Source: Actinobacteria bacterium IMCC26256 (GTDB lineage Bacteria > Actinomycetota > Acidimicrobiia > IMCC26256). Taken from it: a stretch of 64,000 nucleotides of DNA. How positions within the stretch are numbered: the stretch's first letter is position 1; each line of letters begins with the position of its first letter. Below, in pieces: positions 7,587-17,192 of the stretch. Position numbers and translations under genes: made by a program. The notes under the pieces were generated by a model that saw only the letters and a program-made list of their open reading frames with translations, made no database searches and was not told the DNA's origin. The stretch spans positions 1,611,001-1,675,000 of the forward strand of contig CP011489.1 of NCBI GenBank assembly GCA_001023575.1. Direction: 5' to 3'.

Positions 7587-9803
7587 TTAACGGCTCCAAC
7601 GCATCTCTGGGAGCGTGATAGAGACCCCAGGTGGGCGTTGCTCTCCTGCGTTGTGTGCAACCTCAAAGCGGTACTCACCGGCGGGTAGGTACCAAGAGTG
7701 CGTATCCACATCTCTCCAAGCGATACTGCGCAGACTAATTACTAAGGTCGCCTCAGCAGCCTCCCCGGCGGGAACCTCGACACGCGCAAAACCAGCAAGG
7801 CGACGCATCGCACGGTCAATCCCTGGGTCTGGAGGGGTCACATATACCTGCACCACATCTGCGCCATCGCGCACCCCCGCGTTGAAGGTTGTAGCCCTAA
7901 CCTCAACCACCTCACCGCGAACCTCCGCCGCTACTCCAACATGATCAAAGTGCGTATATGAAAGCCCAAATCCAAAGGGGTACGCCGCTCTAACTTCACG
8001 GCGATCGAGCAACCATTGACCATGGAGGCCGTCGTATGTAACTGAGGTCGCCTCAATATCAAAGAGAGGGAGATCCGACTCTGATGCGGGTACAGCGAAT
8101 GGAAGCCGGCCACTCGGGTTGGCAGCGCCGAGGAGAATGTCGGCTAGCGCATGGCCTCCCTCCATACCCGAGTACCACTGCTGAAGAATCGCCGGAACCT
8201 CTTGGTCCCACTCACTAGTAAGCACCGCGCTACCAGAGATGATTACGGCAATCGTACGCGGGTTAACAGCGAGAACAGACCTAAGTAGTTCAACATCTGC
8301 ATCTGGGAGTCGAAGCGAAACCCGATCGCCTCCGACTGAGAACATCACCGCCCCTGGCTTCTTTACTAACGCCTCGGGGATCTCCCACTCGTGCTCCGCA
8401 ACGAACTCCGAAAACTTTGCGAGCAGCTCTGGATCATCGTGCTTCGGGATGAGGTGACCGAGATTGGCGTTGTCGTTTGGACCTCCGATGAACTCTCCCT
8501 CGTCGAGTCTGTCGTACCCAACAATGACGACTGCTACATCAGATTTTGCTGCGAGTGCTACCGATGCTGCTAAATCGTCGGCAGGAGCAGTGCGCACATC
8601 TACGTGCCCAAGCGCTGCGGAGAGTCCCGCGAACGGAGTGACGACGGTTGGCGACATCACATCGCTAGAGCCCCCATCGCCGAGGTTGCGCACATCAGCG
8701 AATCGCCCCAATACGCAGAGGCGAGCGAGCGTTCCCGGGTCCAGTGGCAGGAGAGGGCCTCCCTCAATTAATTCATTGCGCAGGAGTACAGCCGACTTTC
8801 GCGCTGACTCAAGAGAGAGGCCTCGATGCTCGTCGCATGCAAGCACCTCAATCGGTTCAACCGGCATTGCCCCCACCCCAAAGCGCAGCATTGTTGAGAG
8901 GGTTCGCGCTACGGCGGCATCTACAGACTCAACACCGAGACTCCCATCCGCTACGGCAGCAACTACCGGAGCATGCCGAATCATTCTGTATGGCATCTCT
9001 ACATCGAGACCAGCTTTTACAGACTTGACTCCATCACGTAATCCAAAAATCCAGTCCGAGACGACGAAGCCTTCAAAACCCCACTCGCCACGAAGAATCT
9101 CCGTGATGAGCGCATGGTTCTCGCCACACCATTCACCGTTGACCGAGTTATACGCAGTCATCACTGAAGCAATACCCTCGTCAATGATCCTAAGAAAATG
9201 CGGAAGGTAGACCTCATGAAGGGTCCGCTCATCGCAGGTGATATCCACTTTGAAGCGCGAGTTCTCTATCGAGTTCATCGCAAAATGCTTTACGTTTGCC
9301 ATAACTCGCGTCTGGAGCCCACGCGTGAGAGCCGCACCCATCTCCCCTACGTGGTGCGGGTCCTCGCCATAGGTCTCCTGAGCGCGACCCCATGCCGGAT
9401 GGCGAAGCAGATTGACGCAGACCGATCCACCGAGGTCCGCTCCTGTCGCGCGCATCTCCCTGCCGATGGCCGCTCCTATGCGCTCCTCGAGATCAAGATC
9501 AAAGGATGCTCCTCGCGCCATGCTCACCGGATACGCAGTGGCCCCTCCGATTACAGCTCCTCGCGGACCGTCACTGAAATAGAAACCGGGGATACCGAGG
9601 CGCTCTAGCACCATCGCCGGGAAGGGTCTCTTGTGGTGGCCAAGGTTCCCGATGTCGGTAATGCCTGCCCAGAACGGCGAGCCGCCATCTAACAACCCAA
9701 GGCGCTCATCGAGAGTCATCGACTCGACTAAGGCTCTGGCCTCAGACAGTGAGTCACCACCGGTAGCGACTCGATTACGTGCTAGCTCGTATGGGGTGCT
9801 CAA
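7587..9803 (-). CDS. GH3 family glycosidase (beta-glucosidase-like)
   Basis: A 738-residue glycoside hydrolase family 3 enzyme. The N-terminal barrel carries FSDGPRG (about 77-82), KHFAMNS (172-178) and GFVVSDW (245-251), where Asp250 is the expected nucleophile. An alpha/beta sandwich domain follows (AVVIVGYDRLDEGEF), and a fibronectin III-like domain closes the protein (FGLSYTHF onward). There is no signal peptide, so it probably acts in the cytoplasm on imported beta-glucosides. The start is a TTG at 9803 with GGAG 7-8 bases before it. A divergent acyltransferase gene begins about 100 bases away. Confidence 0.9.
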   Translation of the reverse strand: MSTPYELARNRVATGGDSLSEARALVESMTLDERLGLLDGGSPFWAGITDIGNLGHHKRPFPAMVLERLGIPGFYFSDGPRGAVIGGATAYPVSMARGASFDLDLEERIGAAIGREMRATGADLGGSVCVNLLRHPAWGRAQETYGEDPHHVGEMGAALTRGLQTRVMANVKHFAMNSIENSRFKVDITCDERTLHEVYLPHFLRIIDEGIASVMTAYNSVNGEWCGENHALITEILRGEWGFEGFVVSDWIFGLRDGVKSVKAGLDVEMPYRMIRHAPVVAAVADGSLGVESVDAAVARTLSTMLRFGVGAMPVEPIEVLACDEHRGLSLESARKSAVLLRNELIEGGPLLPLDPGTLARLCVLGRFADVRNLGDGGSSDVMSPTVVTPFAGLSAALGHVDVRTAPADDLAASVALAAKSDVAVVIVGYDRLDEGEFIGGPNDNANLGHLIPKHDDPELLAKFSEFVAEHEWEIPEALVKKPGAVMFSVGGDRVSLRLPDADVELLRSVLAVNPRTIAVIISGSAVLTSEWDQEVPAILQQWYSGMEGGHALADILLGAANPSGRLPFAVPASESDLPLFDIEATSVTYDGLHGQWLLDRREVRAAYPFGFGLSYTHFDHVGVAAEVRGEVVEVRATTFNAGVRDGADVVQVYVTPPDPGIDRAMRRLAGFARVEVPAGEAAEATLVISLRSIAWRDVDTHSWYLPAGEYRFEVAHNAGEQRPPGVSITLPEMRWSR

Positions 9804-9837
9804 CCTTGTTCTCCGATCATGAGTGAAGTGCTGACGA

Positions 9838-9857
9838 TAGGCGATCCCGATCGCCTA
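9838..9857. promoter_or_regulatory. Inverted repeat between divergent GH3 and acyltransferase genes
   Basis: TAGGCGAT and ATCGCCTA are perfect 8-base arms separated by CCCG. It sits 35 bases before the GH3 start and 44 bases before the acyltransferase start, a good place for an operator serving both. No regulator gene is adjacent. Confidence 0.35.
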
Positions 9858-9901
9858 GGGATGCGACCGCTTGGGGGTGCCCGCGCCCTAACGTCTGCCC
9901 C

Positions 9902-11113
9902 GTGGAGACAACCCCTTCAACTAACAACCCGTCCGTTAGCGCAGAGGGTCCAGTCTCTAGCGAGGCAAGGCAGACCGAATTACTTGCCGGGAGGCATCGT
10001 TTCTTGCCATATAGCCCTGCGCTCGATGGACTGCGCGCAGTCTGTGTCTTCGCCGTCGTGGCTTACCACTTTGCCCCAGAGACTTGGACCGGCGGGCTTC
10101 TAGGGGTCTCAGTCTTCTTCACCCTTAGCGGGTACCTCATTACGACTCTGCTATTACTCGAGAGCGATCGAACCGGCACCGCTGATCTCGGCGCGTTCTG
10201 GGCAAGGCGTATCCGCAGACTCGCACCAGCCGCCATCGTCACAACATTGGTCGTCCTACTCCTCGCATCATGGGAACCATGGGGTTGGAGCAATGCTCTT
10301 CGAGTAAGCGATCCGATCGCTGCTGTTTGGTCCTATATGAACTGGCACCAAATAAGCATCGCCCCCACTGCCGGGCTGCGCATTGTTCACCCGCTCTCGC
10401 CTTATTGGTCTCTCGCAGTAGAGGAGCAATTCTACGCAATTATCGGTGTGATCTATTTAGGCGTTCGTCATCTCAGGCGACCCGCATACGCAATGCTCGC
10501 TATTACCGCATGCGCATGGGTTGGCGGGGCAGCTACTGCGCTCTTTGGGAATCTCTCCACAACAATGGCCGAGTGGGGCACGCACGTTCGCGCTCCAGAG
10601 ATTGCTGCAGGCGTGATCCTCGCGTGTGTGCTCTTTCTTGCGAAGCGCCAACCGATTGGCCGAGCAGCCGACCTCTTGGGATGGGGAGCATTTGTAACTC
10701 TCCTCACACTGTTTGTATTGGCCGATAAGACCCAGTGGTGGTTATTCCACGGTGGTTTCGCTCTTGTCTCTGTCGTCTCTGTTGGTGTATTGGTCGGCTT
10801 GCTCGCAGGCGGCTCGCTATCTCGCTTCCTCGGCTGGAGACCCTTGGCTTTCCTTGGAACAATGTCTTATGCCATCTACTTGGTCCATTGGCCAGTACGT
10901 GTCGCGATCGTCCCAGAGAATGTGGGGGGGCTCGACGGCGCACCGCTGGCGGCATTACGACTCGTTGTTGCACTCGGCTTGGCGGCGCTTCTCCACTTCG
11001 GGGTGGAGCGGCCATTTATGAACAGGTTCCCGGCATCTCCACGACGAGTCTTCCTAATTTGGATTGCAGTTTCGCTAGCAGTGACCGGGCTTGCATACGG
11101 TCTTCTGAGTTAA
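9902..11113 (+). CDS. Membrane acyltransferase 3 family (OafA/YrhL-like)
   Basis: A 403-residue polytopic membrane protein of the acyltransferase 3 family, which moves acyl groups from the cytoplasm onto sugars or peptidoglycan outside the membrane. Diagnostic motifs are YSPALDGLRAV near residue 37, FFTLSGYLIT, ARRIRRLAPA and LSPYWSLAVEEQFY. About ten hydrophobic segments follow and the protein ends shortly after the last, so unlike the relative at 62189-64000 it has no SGNH domain. The GTG start has TAACGT ending 7 bases upstream, consistent with a leaderless message. It adjoins genes of surface-sugar type and could decorate that polymer. Confidence 0.88.
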   Translation: METTPSTNNPSVSAEGPVSSEARQTELLAGRHRFLPYSPALDGLRAVCVFAVVAYHFAPETWTGGLLGVSVFFTLSGYLITTLLLLESDRTGTADLGAFWARRIRRLAPAAIVTTLVVLLLASWEPWGWSNALRVSDPIAAVWSYMNWHQISIAPTAGLRIVHPLSPYWSLAVEEQFYAIIGVIYLGVRHLRRPAYAMLAITACAWVGGAATALFGNLSTTMAEWGTHVRAPEIAAGVILACVLFLAKRQPIGRAADLLGWGAFVTLLTLFVLADKTQWWLFHGGFALVSVVSVGVLVGLLAGGSLSRFLGWRPLAFLGTMSYAIYLVHWPVRVAIVPENVGGLDGAPLAALRLVVALGLAALLHFGVERPFMNRFPASPRRVFLIWIAVSLAVTGLAYGLLS

Positions 11114-11167
11114 GAATCGTCGCTAAAGTCTGCGCATGGATCTCAGCGAACGTGGCGCCGGAGAAGC

Positions 11168-11353
11168 ATGAAGCTAGCGTTGTCAATTCCCTGTTACAAC
11201 GACTTTGATCGCCTCGACTTACTTTTAGTTAAACGCTTGATGCATTGACTCAAGACTGTAGAGCTAGAGACCACTCATTTATTTGTCGATGATGGATCCA
11301 CCGATGAAACAGCTGGAACGCAGATTTTGCAACCCCTACGGAGAGGGAGTTAG
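11168..11353 (+). pseudogene. Remnant of a GT2 glycosyltransferase gene
   Basis: From ATG 11168 the frame reads MKLALSIPCYNDFDRLDLLL, then meets one in-frame TGA, and continues in the same frame to HLFVDDGSTDETAGTQIL before a stop at 11351-11353. SIPCYN and VDDGSTDET are the two hallmark N-terminal motifs of family 2 glycosyltransferases, at the normal spacing of about 40 residues. Only about 60 of the roughly 250-300 residues remain, and the 3' end overlaps the tail of the convergent membrane-protein gene. This is a decayed, truncated gene. Confidence 0.75.
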
Positions 11354-13138
11354 AAAAACCGCTACTGACCCGTATACAAGGGCTCTCTTCAACTCTGCAT
11401 ATCTGGTGGCTTTAGCTCTGTCATGAGAGTCTTTAGCAATCAACATCCCCTGAAAGTCGCGCTTAGCTCCACTCGCAAGGAGCTCCTTCTCAATTCTCTT
11501 TAGGGTACGCAGCTCCCCCGTTGAGATTCCCTGTACAAATATCGCGCGCTCCGCCCCTTTTGGAATTTCAAAAGCGCCATACCCATTAGCGACCGAGAGT
11601 GATGCTCCCTGCTCGCAACTAGGGCGACAGTATGCGGGGCGTCGGCGCTCTCCAACCTCCCCGCCCAAGATTGGGTCCGCTACTAGGAATGGAATCCCCC
11701 GCTCTGCGAGCGCTGCAAGCAATGGACTACTAAAAGGCTCTCCGAATGAGACCGGATTGACAACAAAATGCAGCGTGCCGCGACCGCGCAGATTATCGAC
11801 CTGGTTTATCATCATCGCCGCAGCGGGAGTCGACTCCCCGACTCCTGGCGTGAGGTTCTCAGACCGCCACATAGGGAGATTCAGAGCGGCGGTCACGATA
11901 ATAAGTGACGTGAATATTCCTGCAACTATTTGCGGATTCTCGACTCCAGAACTAAATCGCAGAAGAAACGTGAAGAGAATGAAACTTGCTATTGGCCATA
12001 ACCATCGAACCTGGTGCGGAGCGAGCAGCCCCACTGTGGAGACCGGCTGATATTTAAGCGAGAACAATGCGATCGCGATTAACAGCAGCGATAGATACGT
12101 AGCCATCCGGTCTGGTCGGCACTGGAGGGTTTTACGCCTCAAAAGAGTTAGAACGAGCAATACAACGAGTGCGCCAAGGAATAGCGCTGCCGTCAAAAAA
12201 CTTGGGATCGGATCAATCAATAGCCTCTCCGCGAAACCTGAGCGCTGCCTCCAAGGCAGAATTGCGAATACCGCTGCACTAACTCTCACAGCAAGTCTCG
12301 ACCCGTACGCAGATACTGATCCGTATTGCCCGCTCGCCGCGTTGAAGAGTCGAGTCAGGTTTCCAGGTCCTGAGCCGAAGAACTGCTCCCACAGGGGCTG
12401 GGCCCAAGCAAGTGCAGCGACTCCGCCAGTCCAGAAAATTGAGCGGAGAATAACGCTGCGATCACGAGGTCTAGCCGCTAACCCGATTGTGATTCCTGCG
12501 CCTAGAAGTGCTGGTACCAAATAAACATATGAGAGGTGTGTCTGCAAAAGGTAGCAACCGATGCCGACAGCCCATGGAAGTGCAAGAACTCTTCCGCAAG
12601 CGAGCGCCCACACCAACACGAGGAAACTAAGGAAGGGGAAGATGAGCGAGTGAGGCTGCCAAACATCAAAGAGCAGTTCGCTCCCCATCCCCCACGCGAG
12701 AATCGAAGCAACGACAAGAAAAGATAGGAACGCCGACCTGCCGCGTATCCGATAGGACATGCAAGCCGCTCCGATGACGCAAGCAATGTTGAGAGCGCCA
12801 ACGGCTAAAGCCAGACCCGGGCCTCCCCCAAATAGCTTTACGGGGCCGGCCATTAGATCAAAAAGTAAAGGTCCAGGATTACTTACAGTCACGCCAAATG
12901 AGAGAGAAGACGATGAGGGAAGCCCGAGAAATGGGTGATTGACGGTAAGCACGTCGCGGCTACGCAACAGCACTAGGGCATCATCGTTTACAGGGATATA
13001 TCCCGACAAGACTGCACGGATCATGGCAACGATGATCGGCAGCACTGCAATTAGAGCCACTCCAATCTCGAATCGATACAGGCCTACCCACACCCGTAAA
13101 CGCGTCAACGCGTCGACTTCGCTAACTTCGCTGCTCAT
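11336..13138 (-). CDS. Polytopic membrane protein, GT-C-like paralogue 3
   Basis: A 600-residue protein with about ten or more hydrophobic segments. It is the third gene of an operon of three paralogues; its ATG overlaps the stop of the preceding gene by 4 bases (ATGA). Shared motifs are NDDALVLLRSRDV (first loop), NPGPLLFD, DVWQPHSLIFPF and QTHLSYVY. An acidic first extracytoplasmic loop followed by many membrane helices and a soluble C-terminal domain is typical of GT-C glycosyltransferases that use polyprenyl-phosphate sugars. I infer such a role but cannot name the family. The frame ends at 11336, overlapping the GT2 remnant on the other strand. Confidence 0.65.
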   Translation of the reverse strand: MSSEVSEVDALTRLRVWVGLYRFEIGVALIAVLPIIVAMIRAVLSGYIPVNDDALVLLRSRDVLTVNHPFLGLPSSSSLSFGVTVSNPGPLLFDLMAGPVKLFGGGPGLALAVGALNIACVIGAACMSYRIRGRSAFLSFLVVASILAWGMGSELLFDVWQPHSLIFPFLSFLVLVWALACGRVLALPWAVGIGCYLLQTHLSYVYLVPALLGAGITIGLAARPRDRSVILRSIFWTGGVAALAWAQPLWEQFFGSGPGNLTRLFNAASGQYGSVSAYGSRLAVRVSAAVFAILPWRQRSGFAERLLIDPIPSFLTAALFLGALVVLLVLTLLRRKTLQCRPDRMATYLSLLLIAIALFSLKYQPVSTVGLLAPHQVRWLWPIASFILFTFLLRFSSGVENPQIVAGIFTSLIIVTAALNLPMWRSENLTPGVGESTPAAAMMINQVDNLRGRGTLHFVVNPVSFGEPFSSPLLAALAERGIPFLVADPILGGEVGERRRPAYCRPSCEQGASLSVANGYGAFEIPKGAERAIFVQGISTGELRTLKRIEKELLASGAKRDFQGMLIAKDSHDRAKATRYAELKRALVYGSVAVFLTPSP

Positions 13139-15066
13139 AGCGCTGGGCGCAGAAATACTGCGACAGAGTCCCTGTCCCTCTGAATCTGTAACTCTCTATA
13201 CCGGAGCTCAACTTCGCTTAAGCCTTTGGCGACACTTAGCGGCTGGCCATAACCATCGAACTCAACTCCTGCCTCCTCGAGACGCTTCAGCGAATTGGCA
13301 AATCGGAGCGACTCTTGAGGAGTGAGGCCTGGAATAAATATCACTCGCTCTGAACCATCTGGAATTGCATACGCCTCGATACCGCTAACAACACTCAGGG
13401 TATTACTCACTCCGCAGGCTGATGGATTGTCCGGAAGGCCCCACTGCGCAACGCACCTATATCTGCGCCCTTCCCCGAGTTGATGTACATATGGTTCGTT
13501 AGCAGTGACGAAACTGATGCCCTTATCTGCAAGCGCAGCGAGAAGAGGACCGCTATACGGCTCGGCAAATCGCAGTGTTGACGGATCGAAGAGGAGCACC
13601 CCCCGATTATCGAGTTTCTCCACTTGGCTAATCATTGAGCGCACGCTTGGGGTTGCATCACGATATGCAACCGGCCCCTCTGCGACAAGATGCATCGGCA
13701 GGTTGGCGAGGCTAACTATCGCGACCAATGCGGCCACTAGCCAAGGAGCAGAGCGCAAGATAGTCGGGAGTGTAAATACTCTTAATAGAAGCGAAAAAAT
13801 GACAAATGCACCGACCGGCCATAGCCAACGCATTTGATGCGCGGGATCAACTGGACCGACCGGCATGATCTTGATCGTAAAAACGGAGAACAGTAAGAGG
13901 GAAGCCGACAAGATAGCGCTAGTGAGGACGCCACTCTTGGGGAGTCTCCGCAGAGAGATTGCGGAGCCGAGCAAGAGAGCCATCATAAGGAGAACTGCAA
14001 GCGTTGAGACGAAGAGGCTTGGGAGCCCGGCTACCGGTAAAAAATTACCGGACGAATCAAGTATCCGCACCGGTGGGATTGATTCAGCGAATGACGAGCG
14101 CAGGATCCAAGGTGGCAGTGCGATCACCGCCCCCACAAACCTGACCGCTAGCGACGCACCAAATCCCGGCATCGATCCGTATCTGCCGGACGCAGCATCA
14201 ATGAGACGATCCAGGTTGCTCTCACCCGGGCCGTGGAGTTGCTGCCAGAGCGGCTGAGCCCATAGAACCACGCCGACACCAACTGACCAGAGGACCGGCT
14301 TATTTAGTGATCTGAGAGCCGCCGCGAACCCTGCGCGCTGACTCCATAGGTAAAGGGCAACCCCTACAAGGATTATTAAAGGGGCGAGGTATGCAAACGA
14401 TAAGTGGGTTTGAATCAATAGTGAGGCCACGGCAATAGACCAGGCGAGCGCTTTTAGTCTTCCTTCGGCAATAGACCAAGCAAGAACAATCAAGAGAAAG
14501 AACGGAAATAACAGCGAGTGCGGCTGCCATACGTCGTAGATCAACTCGCTACCCATGCTCCAAGCAAACGATGCACCTACGAGCAGGATAAGTAGGAAGG
14601 CGATACGCCCGCCGACTCGATGAGCGATTACCGCTGCAGCAAGTAGGCATGCAGCATTCAACGCTGCTACTCCGATTGCAATCCCGGGACCCGAGCCAAA
14701 GAGTTTTACGGGAAGCGCCATTAGGTCAAAGAGCAGCGGGCCAGGGTTATTTATCTCGACCCCGAATCCAATCGACGAGGATGACCATGTACCGAGTAGC
14801 GGATTGAACTCTGTGAATACATCGCGGCTCCGCAGCAGTAGCAGGCCGTCATCTCCAATAGGCGTGTAACCGTTAACTATGGAGCGCACTACTGCGACAA
14901 CGAACGGCAGTATCGCAACCGCTGCAATAAGAATCTCGAAGCGGTGCACGGAGAGCCAAGTCAGAAACCTCCGGGCAGGCCTCTCAGTGAAGCCTGGGGT
15001 CGCTTCCCCATCAAGAAGGGCCGCCGAAGAAACCTCTCTCTGAGACTCACTAGAAGACCTCGCCAT
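13135..15066 (-). CDS. Polytopic membrane protein, GT-C-like paralogue 2
   Basis: A 643-residue membrane protein close in sequence to its downstream neighbour: GDDGLLLLRSRDV, NNPGPLLFDLMA, DVWQPHSLLFPF and QTHLSFAY all have direct counterparts there. A cytoplasmic N-terminal tail of about 35 residues precedes the first helix. The ATG at 15066 overlaps the stop of the upstream gene by one base (TGATG). The C-terminal 150 residues after the last helix are soluble and include GEGRRYRCVAQWGLPDNPS with two cysteines, which might form a disulfide outside the cell. The similarity suggests tandem duplication. Probable role: glycosyl transfer at the membrane, by inference. Confidence 0.65.
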   Translation of the reverse strand: MARSSSESQREVSSAALLDGEATPGFTERPARRFLTWLSVHRFEILIAAVAILPFVVAVVRSIVNGYTPIGDDGLLLLRSRDVFTEFNPLLGTWSSSSIGFGVEINNPGPLLFDLMALPVKLFGSGPGIAIGVAALNAACLLAAAVIAHRVGGRIAFLLILLVGASFAWSMGSELIYDVWQPHSLLFPFFLLIVLAWSIAEGRLKALAWSIAVASLLIQTHLSFAYLAPLIILVGVALYLWSQRAGFAAALRSLNKPVLWSVGVGVVLWAQPLWQQLHGPGESNLDRLIDAASGRYGSMPGFGASLAVRFVGAVIALPPWILRSSFAESIPPVRILDSSGNFLPVAGLPSLFVSTLAVLLMMALLLGSAISLRRLPKSGVLTSAILSASLLLFSVFTIKIMPVGPVDPAHQMRWLWPVGAFVIFSLLLRVFTLPTILRSAPWLVAALVAIVSLANLPMHLVAEGPVAYRDATPSVRSMISQVEKLDNRGVLLFDPSTLRFAEPYSGPLLAALADKGISFVTANEPYVHQLGEGRRYRCVAQWGLPDNPSACGVSNTLSVVSGIEAYAIPDGSERVIFIPGLTPQESLRFANSLKRLEEAGVEFDGYGQPLSVAKGLSEVELRYRELQIQRDRDSVAVFLRPAL

Positions 15067-16940
15067 CAGCGTCTGTATTCGATCGGAACCAGCAGAACGC
15101 CAAGAGGCTGCCCCAGATGGAGCATCTCTGCTACCAAAACTTTCTCGCGCTGTGTAAGTGACGGTGCAAGAGAAGCTGTAAATAGGCTTGAATCAACCTG
15201 CTCGGCTATCTCAACCGCGCCACGACTCTGCAGCGAGGCGAGCAACTCTGAGCGGTCACTTCGATAGGTCGCTCTCCGCGCTGGTGACCTTGGGTCATAG
15301 CGAGCAATGAGCTCCACACCTGATTCATCAGAGGAAAGCAAATCTCTCAGATAAACACCGCTTGCAAACCTGAGCTCGCGCGTAGCAGAGTCAATAGGGA
15401 CCACGCGTTGGCGAGTCACCGGTATGCGCCAAGTATCCGGCACCCCTACATCCCACCCGCGACGCTCAAGCTCATTCACCAGGCCGTAGCCCTGCGAGCC
15501 GATGTAGTGAGCATCGTTCCAAGTCACAACAAAACGATCTGATCTATTTACCCCGGCTACGCCATCCTTCAGTGATTTGTCGACGCGATTGACAACGACC
15601 CCAAGCGGGTCCGAGAGGGTTGCTTCAGGCGGCTCCACTTGCGTCGAGGCGATGGTGAATAAGAGTAACGAGACGAATGCAGTAAGTAGGACTGCTCTGC
15701 TGCGCCAACTAATGAGGGCATCGCCACCTACCCTGCGTTCGATGAGCACGGCGTAGAGAGTCCAGAGTCCGACAAAGACTGCGAGCACGACAATGCTCAC
15801 CATCCAGAGGCTTAGGTAATACCAGAGCACGCCGAATACGCGACTCAAGGATATTGCTCCAAGAACTATCGCTGATCCCACTACGGCATGCAGCGGCAAC
15901 ACGCGAGTAAGACGCAGGCGCAAGGCGACAATCGCGGATGCAGCCCAACCGGAGAAGACGATAAAGCCTATTAACGCCGAGCCCTTCGAGGAATCTGTTC
16001 CTGCGGTAACAAGATATGAGTAACTACCCTGCCGAGCCCAATGCAGGAGATCAAAGTCTCCGAGCAGGACCCGCAATCCCGAGCCAACCCCAACCGCCGC
16101 CTCTGGAGGGGTACGGAAGTAGTTGATGATCATCGAGATATTTTGATGACCTGAGATCTGGTCGACTATTGGAGGAATCCAAAGCACCACGAAAAACAGA
16201 GATGCGCCGCAAAGCCATCGCAACTCTTTGAGGTGGGGTCCAGACTCGCGCAGGGTTCGAGCGGCTGTTACAGAGATCATCAGAAGGCCGACTCCCCCGA
16301 CCAATCCGACATACGGAATATGTGTCTGCGCGCATAGTGCCCCGAAGAATGCGAACGGAAGCCACCCGACTGGGTCACGATCTAAAACAGACCATGCTGC
16401 TAATAAGACTACGAACCATGGGAGCAATGGCAGATAAGGATTCCAAGGCTGCGTTACAAGTAGCGGGCCATAGCGAAACAGCACAACAGCTAGAGCCGCA
16501 GCAACCGCTGATGCCATCGCAGGGCCACCGCGTCGCTCCGCCAACCAAAGTGCAGTTATTACTGTGGCGATCGAGAGGATAATAGTTGCGTACTCGAGAC
16601 CATGAGCACTTGATCCGCTCAACTTATAGACGATCGCCAATGCGTAGAAAGAGAGCGGTCCCGGATGACTCCCTTGGTCCGGGAAATTACCTATGCGTCC
16701 GGGAAGGCCAATCAGCGGAGTATGCGAAGTCCCAACATCTCTGACTCGAAATTCAGTCATTGCTAAATCAAGAACTGGATACCAAGCATGACGAGATATG
16801 AATACTCCCGCCACAAGGAAAACTGCCGAGAACAACACAGACCACGAGAGCACGGGGTGCTGCATATACCAAGAGCGTGCGCCATCTATTCGGTAGCGAG
16901 AGGGAGATAGAGACCCATGCGCGTCTTGATTGGCTCTCAT
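15066..16940 (-). CDS. Polytopic membrane protein, GT-C-like paralogue 1
   Basis: First gene of the three-gene operon, 624 residues, more distant than the other two but with matching motifs: LAMTEFRVRDV in the first loop, SHPGPLSFYALA, WNPYLPLLPW and QTHIPYVG. About eleven hydrophobic segments precede a soluble C-terminal domain. I start it at ATG 16940, which is preceded by GAGGGGAGGAG; an ATG at 16955 in the same frame is possible. The conserved loop aspartates and the fold resemble GT-C transferases for envelope polysaccharide; the actual product is unknown. Confidence 0.65.
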   Translation of the reverse strand: MRANQDAHGSLSPSRYRIDGARSWYMQHPVLSWSVLFSAVFLVAGVFISRHAWYPVLDLAMTEFRVRDVGTSHTPLIGLPGRIGNFPDQGSHPGPLSFYALAIVYKLSGSSAHGLEYATIILSIATVITALWLAERRGGPAMASAVAAALAVVLFRYGPLLVTQPWNPYLPLLPWFVVLLAAWSVLDRDPVGWLPFAFFGALCAQTHIPYVGLVGGVGLLMISVTAARTLRESGPHLKELRWLCGASLFFVVLWIPPIVDQISGHQNISMIINYFRTPPEAAVGVGSGLRVLLGDFDLLHWARQGSYSYLVTAGTDSSKGSALIGFIVFSGWAASAIVALRLRLTRVLPLHAVVGSAIVLGAISLSRVFGVLWYYLSLWMVSIVVLAVFVGLWTLYAVLIERRVGGDALISWRSRAVLLTAFVSLLLFTIASTQVEPPEATLSDPLGVVVNRVDKSLKDGVAGVNRSDRFVVTWNDAHYIGSQGYGLVNELERRGWDVGVPDTWRIPVTRQRVVPIDSATRELRFASGVYLRDLLSSDESGVELIARYDPRSPARRATYRSDRSELLASLQSRGAVEIAEQVDSSLFTASLAPSLTQREKVLVAEMLHLGQPLGVLLVPIEYRR

Positions 16941-17035
16941 ATCTCCTCCCCTCAATTAATAAACGGGCCAATCGCTTAGATGATGGGCAGCAGCAAGGGA
17001 TTCTAAGACCTCGCTTCAGTCGAGCATGTGCGAGG

Positions 17036-17095
17036 CCATAAATATGGCAATAAATACGCCCAAAAATAGGCCCATAAATACGGCCATAAAGTTCG
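17036..17095. repeat. 12-bp tandem repeat upstream of the GMC/SDR operon
   Basis: Four full units and one partial unit follow with an exact 12-base period, starting at 17036, 17048, 17060, 17072 and 17084. The consensus is CCATAAATACGG; single units differ at one to three places. It lies about 100 bases before the first gene of the operon starting at 17193 and about 95 bases before the divergent membrane-protein operon. The short period and position suggest a cooperative regulator binding array. Confidence 0.7.
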
Positions 17096-17192
17096 GGCCT
17101 GAGCGAATTGGTTGAGAGCCCACATTGGAGATCGCCGCTATGTTGGATTTGCTGTCAAAGTGGTCCGTTTTCGCTAGTAACCTGCCATCTCT

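Noticed and set aside
8464-9210. A 248-codon plus-strand open frame inside the GH3 gene
   Set aside because: It is antisense to conserved GH3 motifs and its protein is low-complexity Ser/Arg/Thr, typical of a shadow frame.
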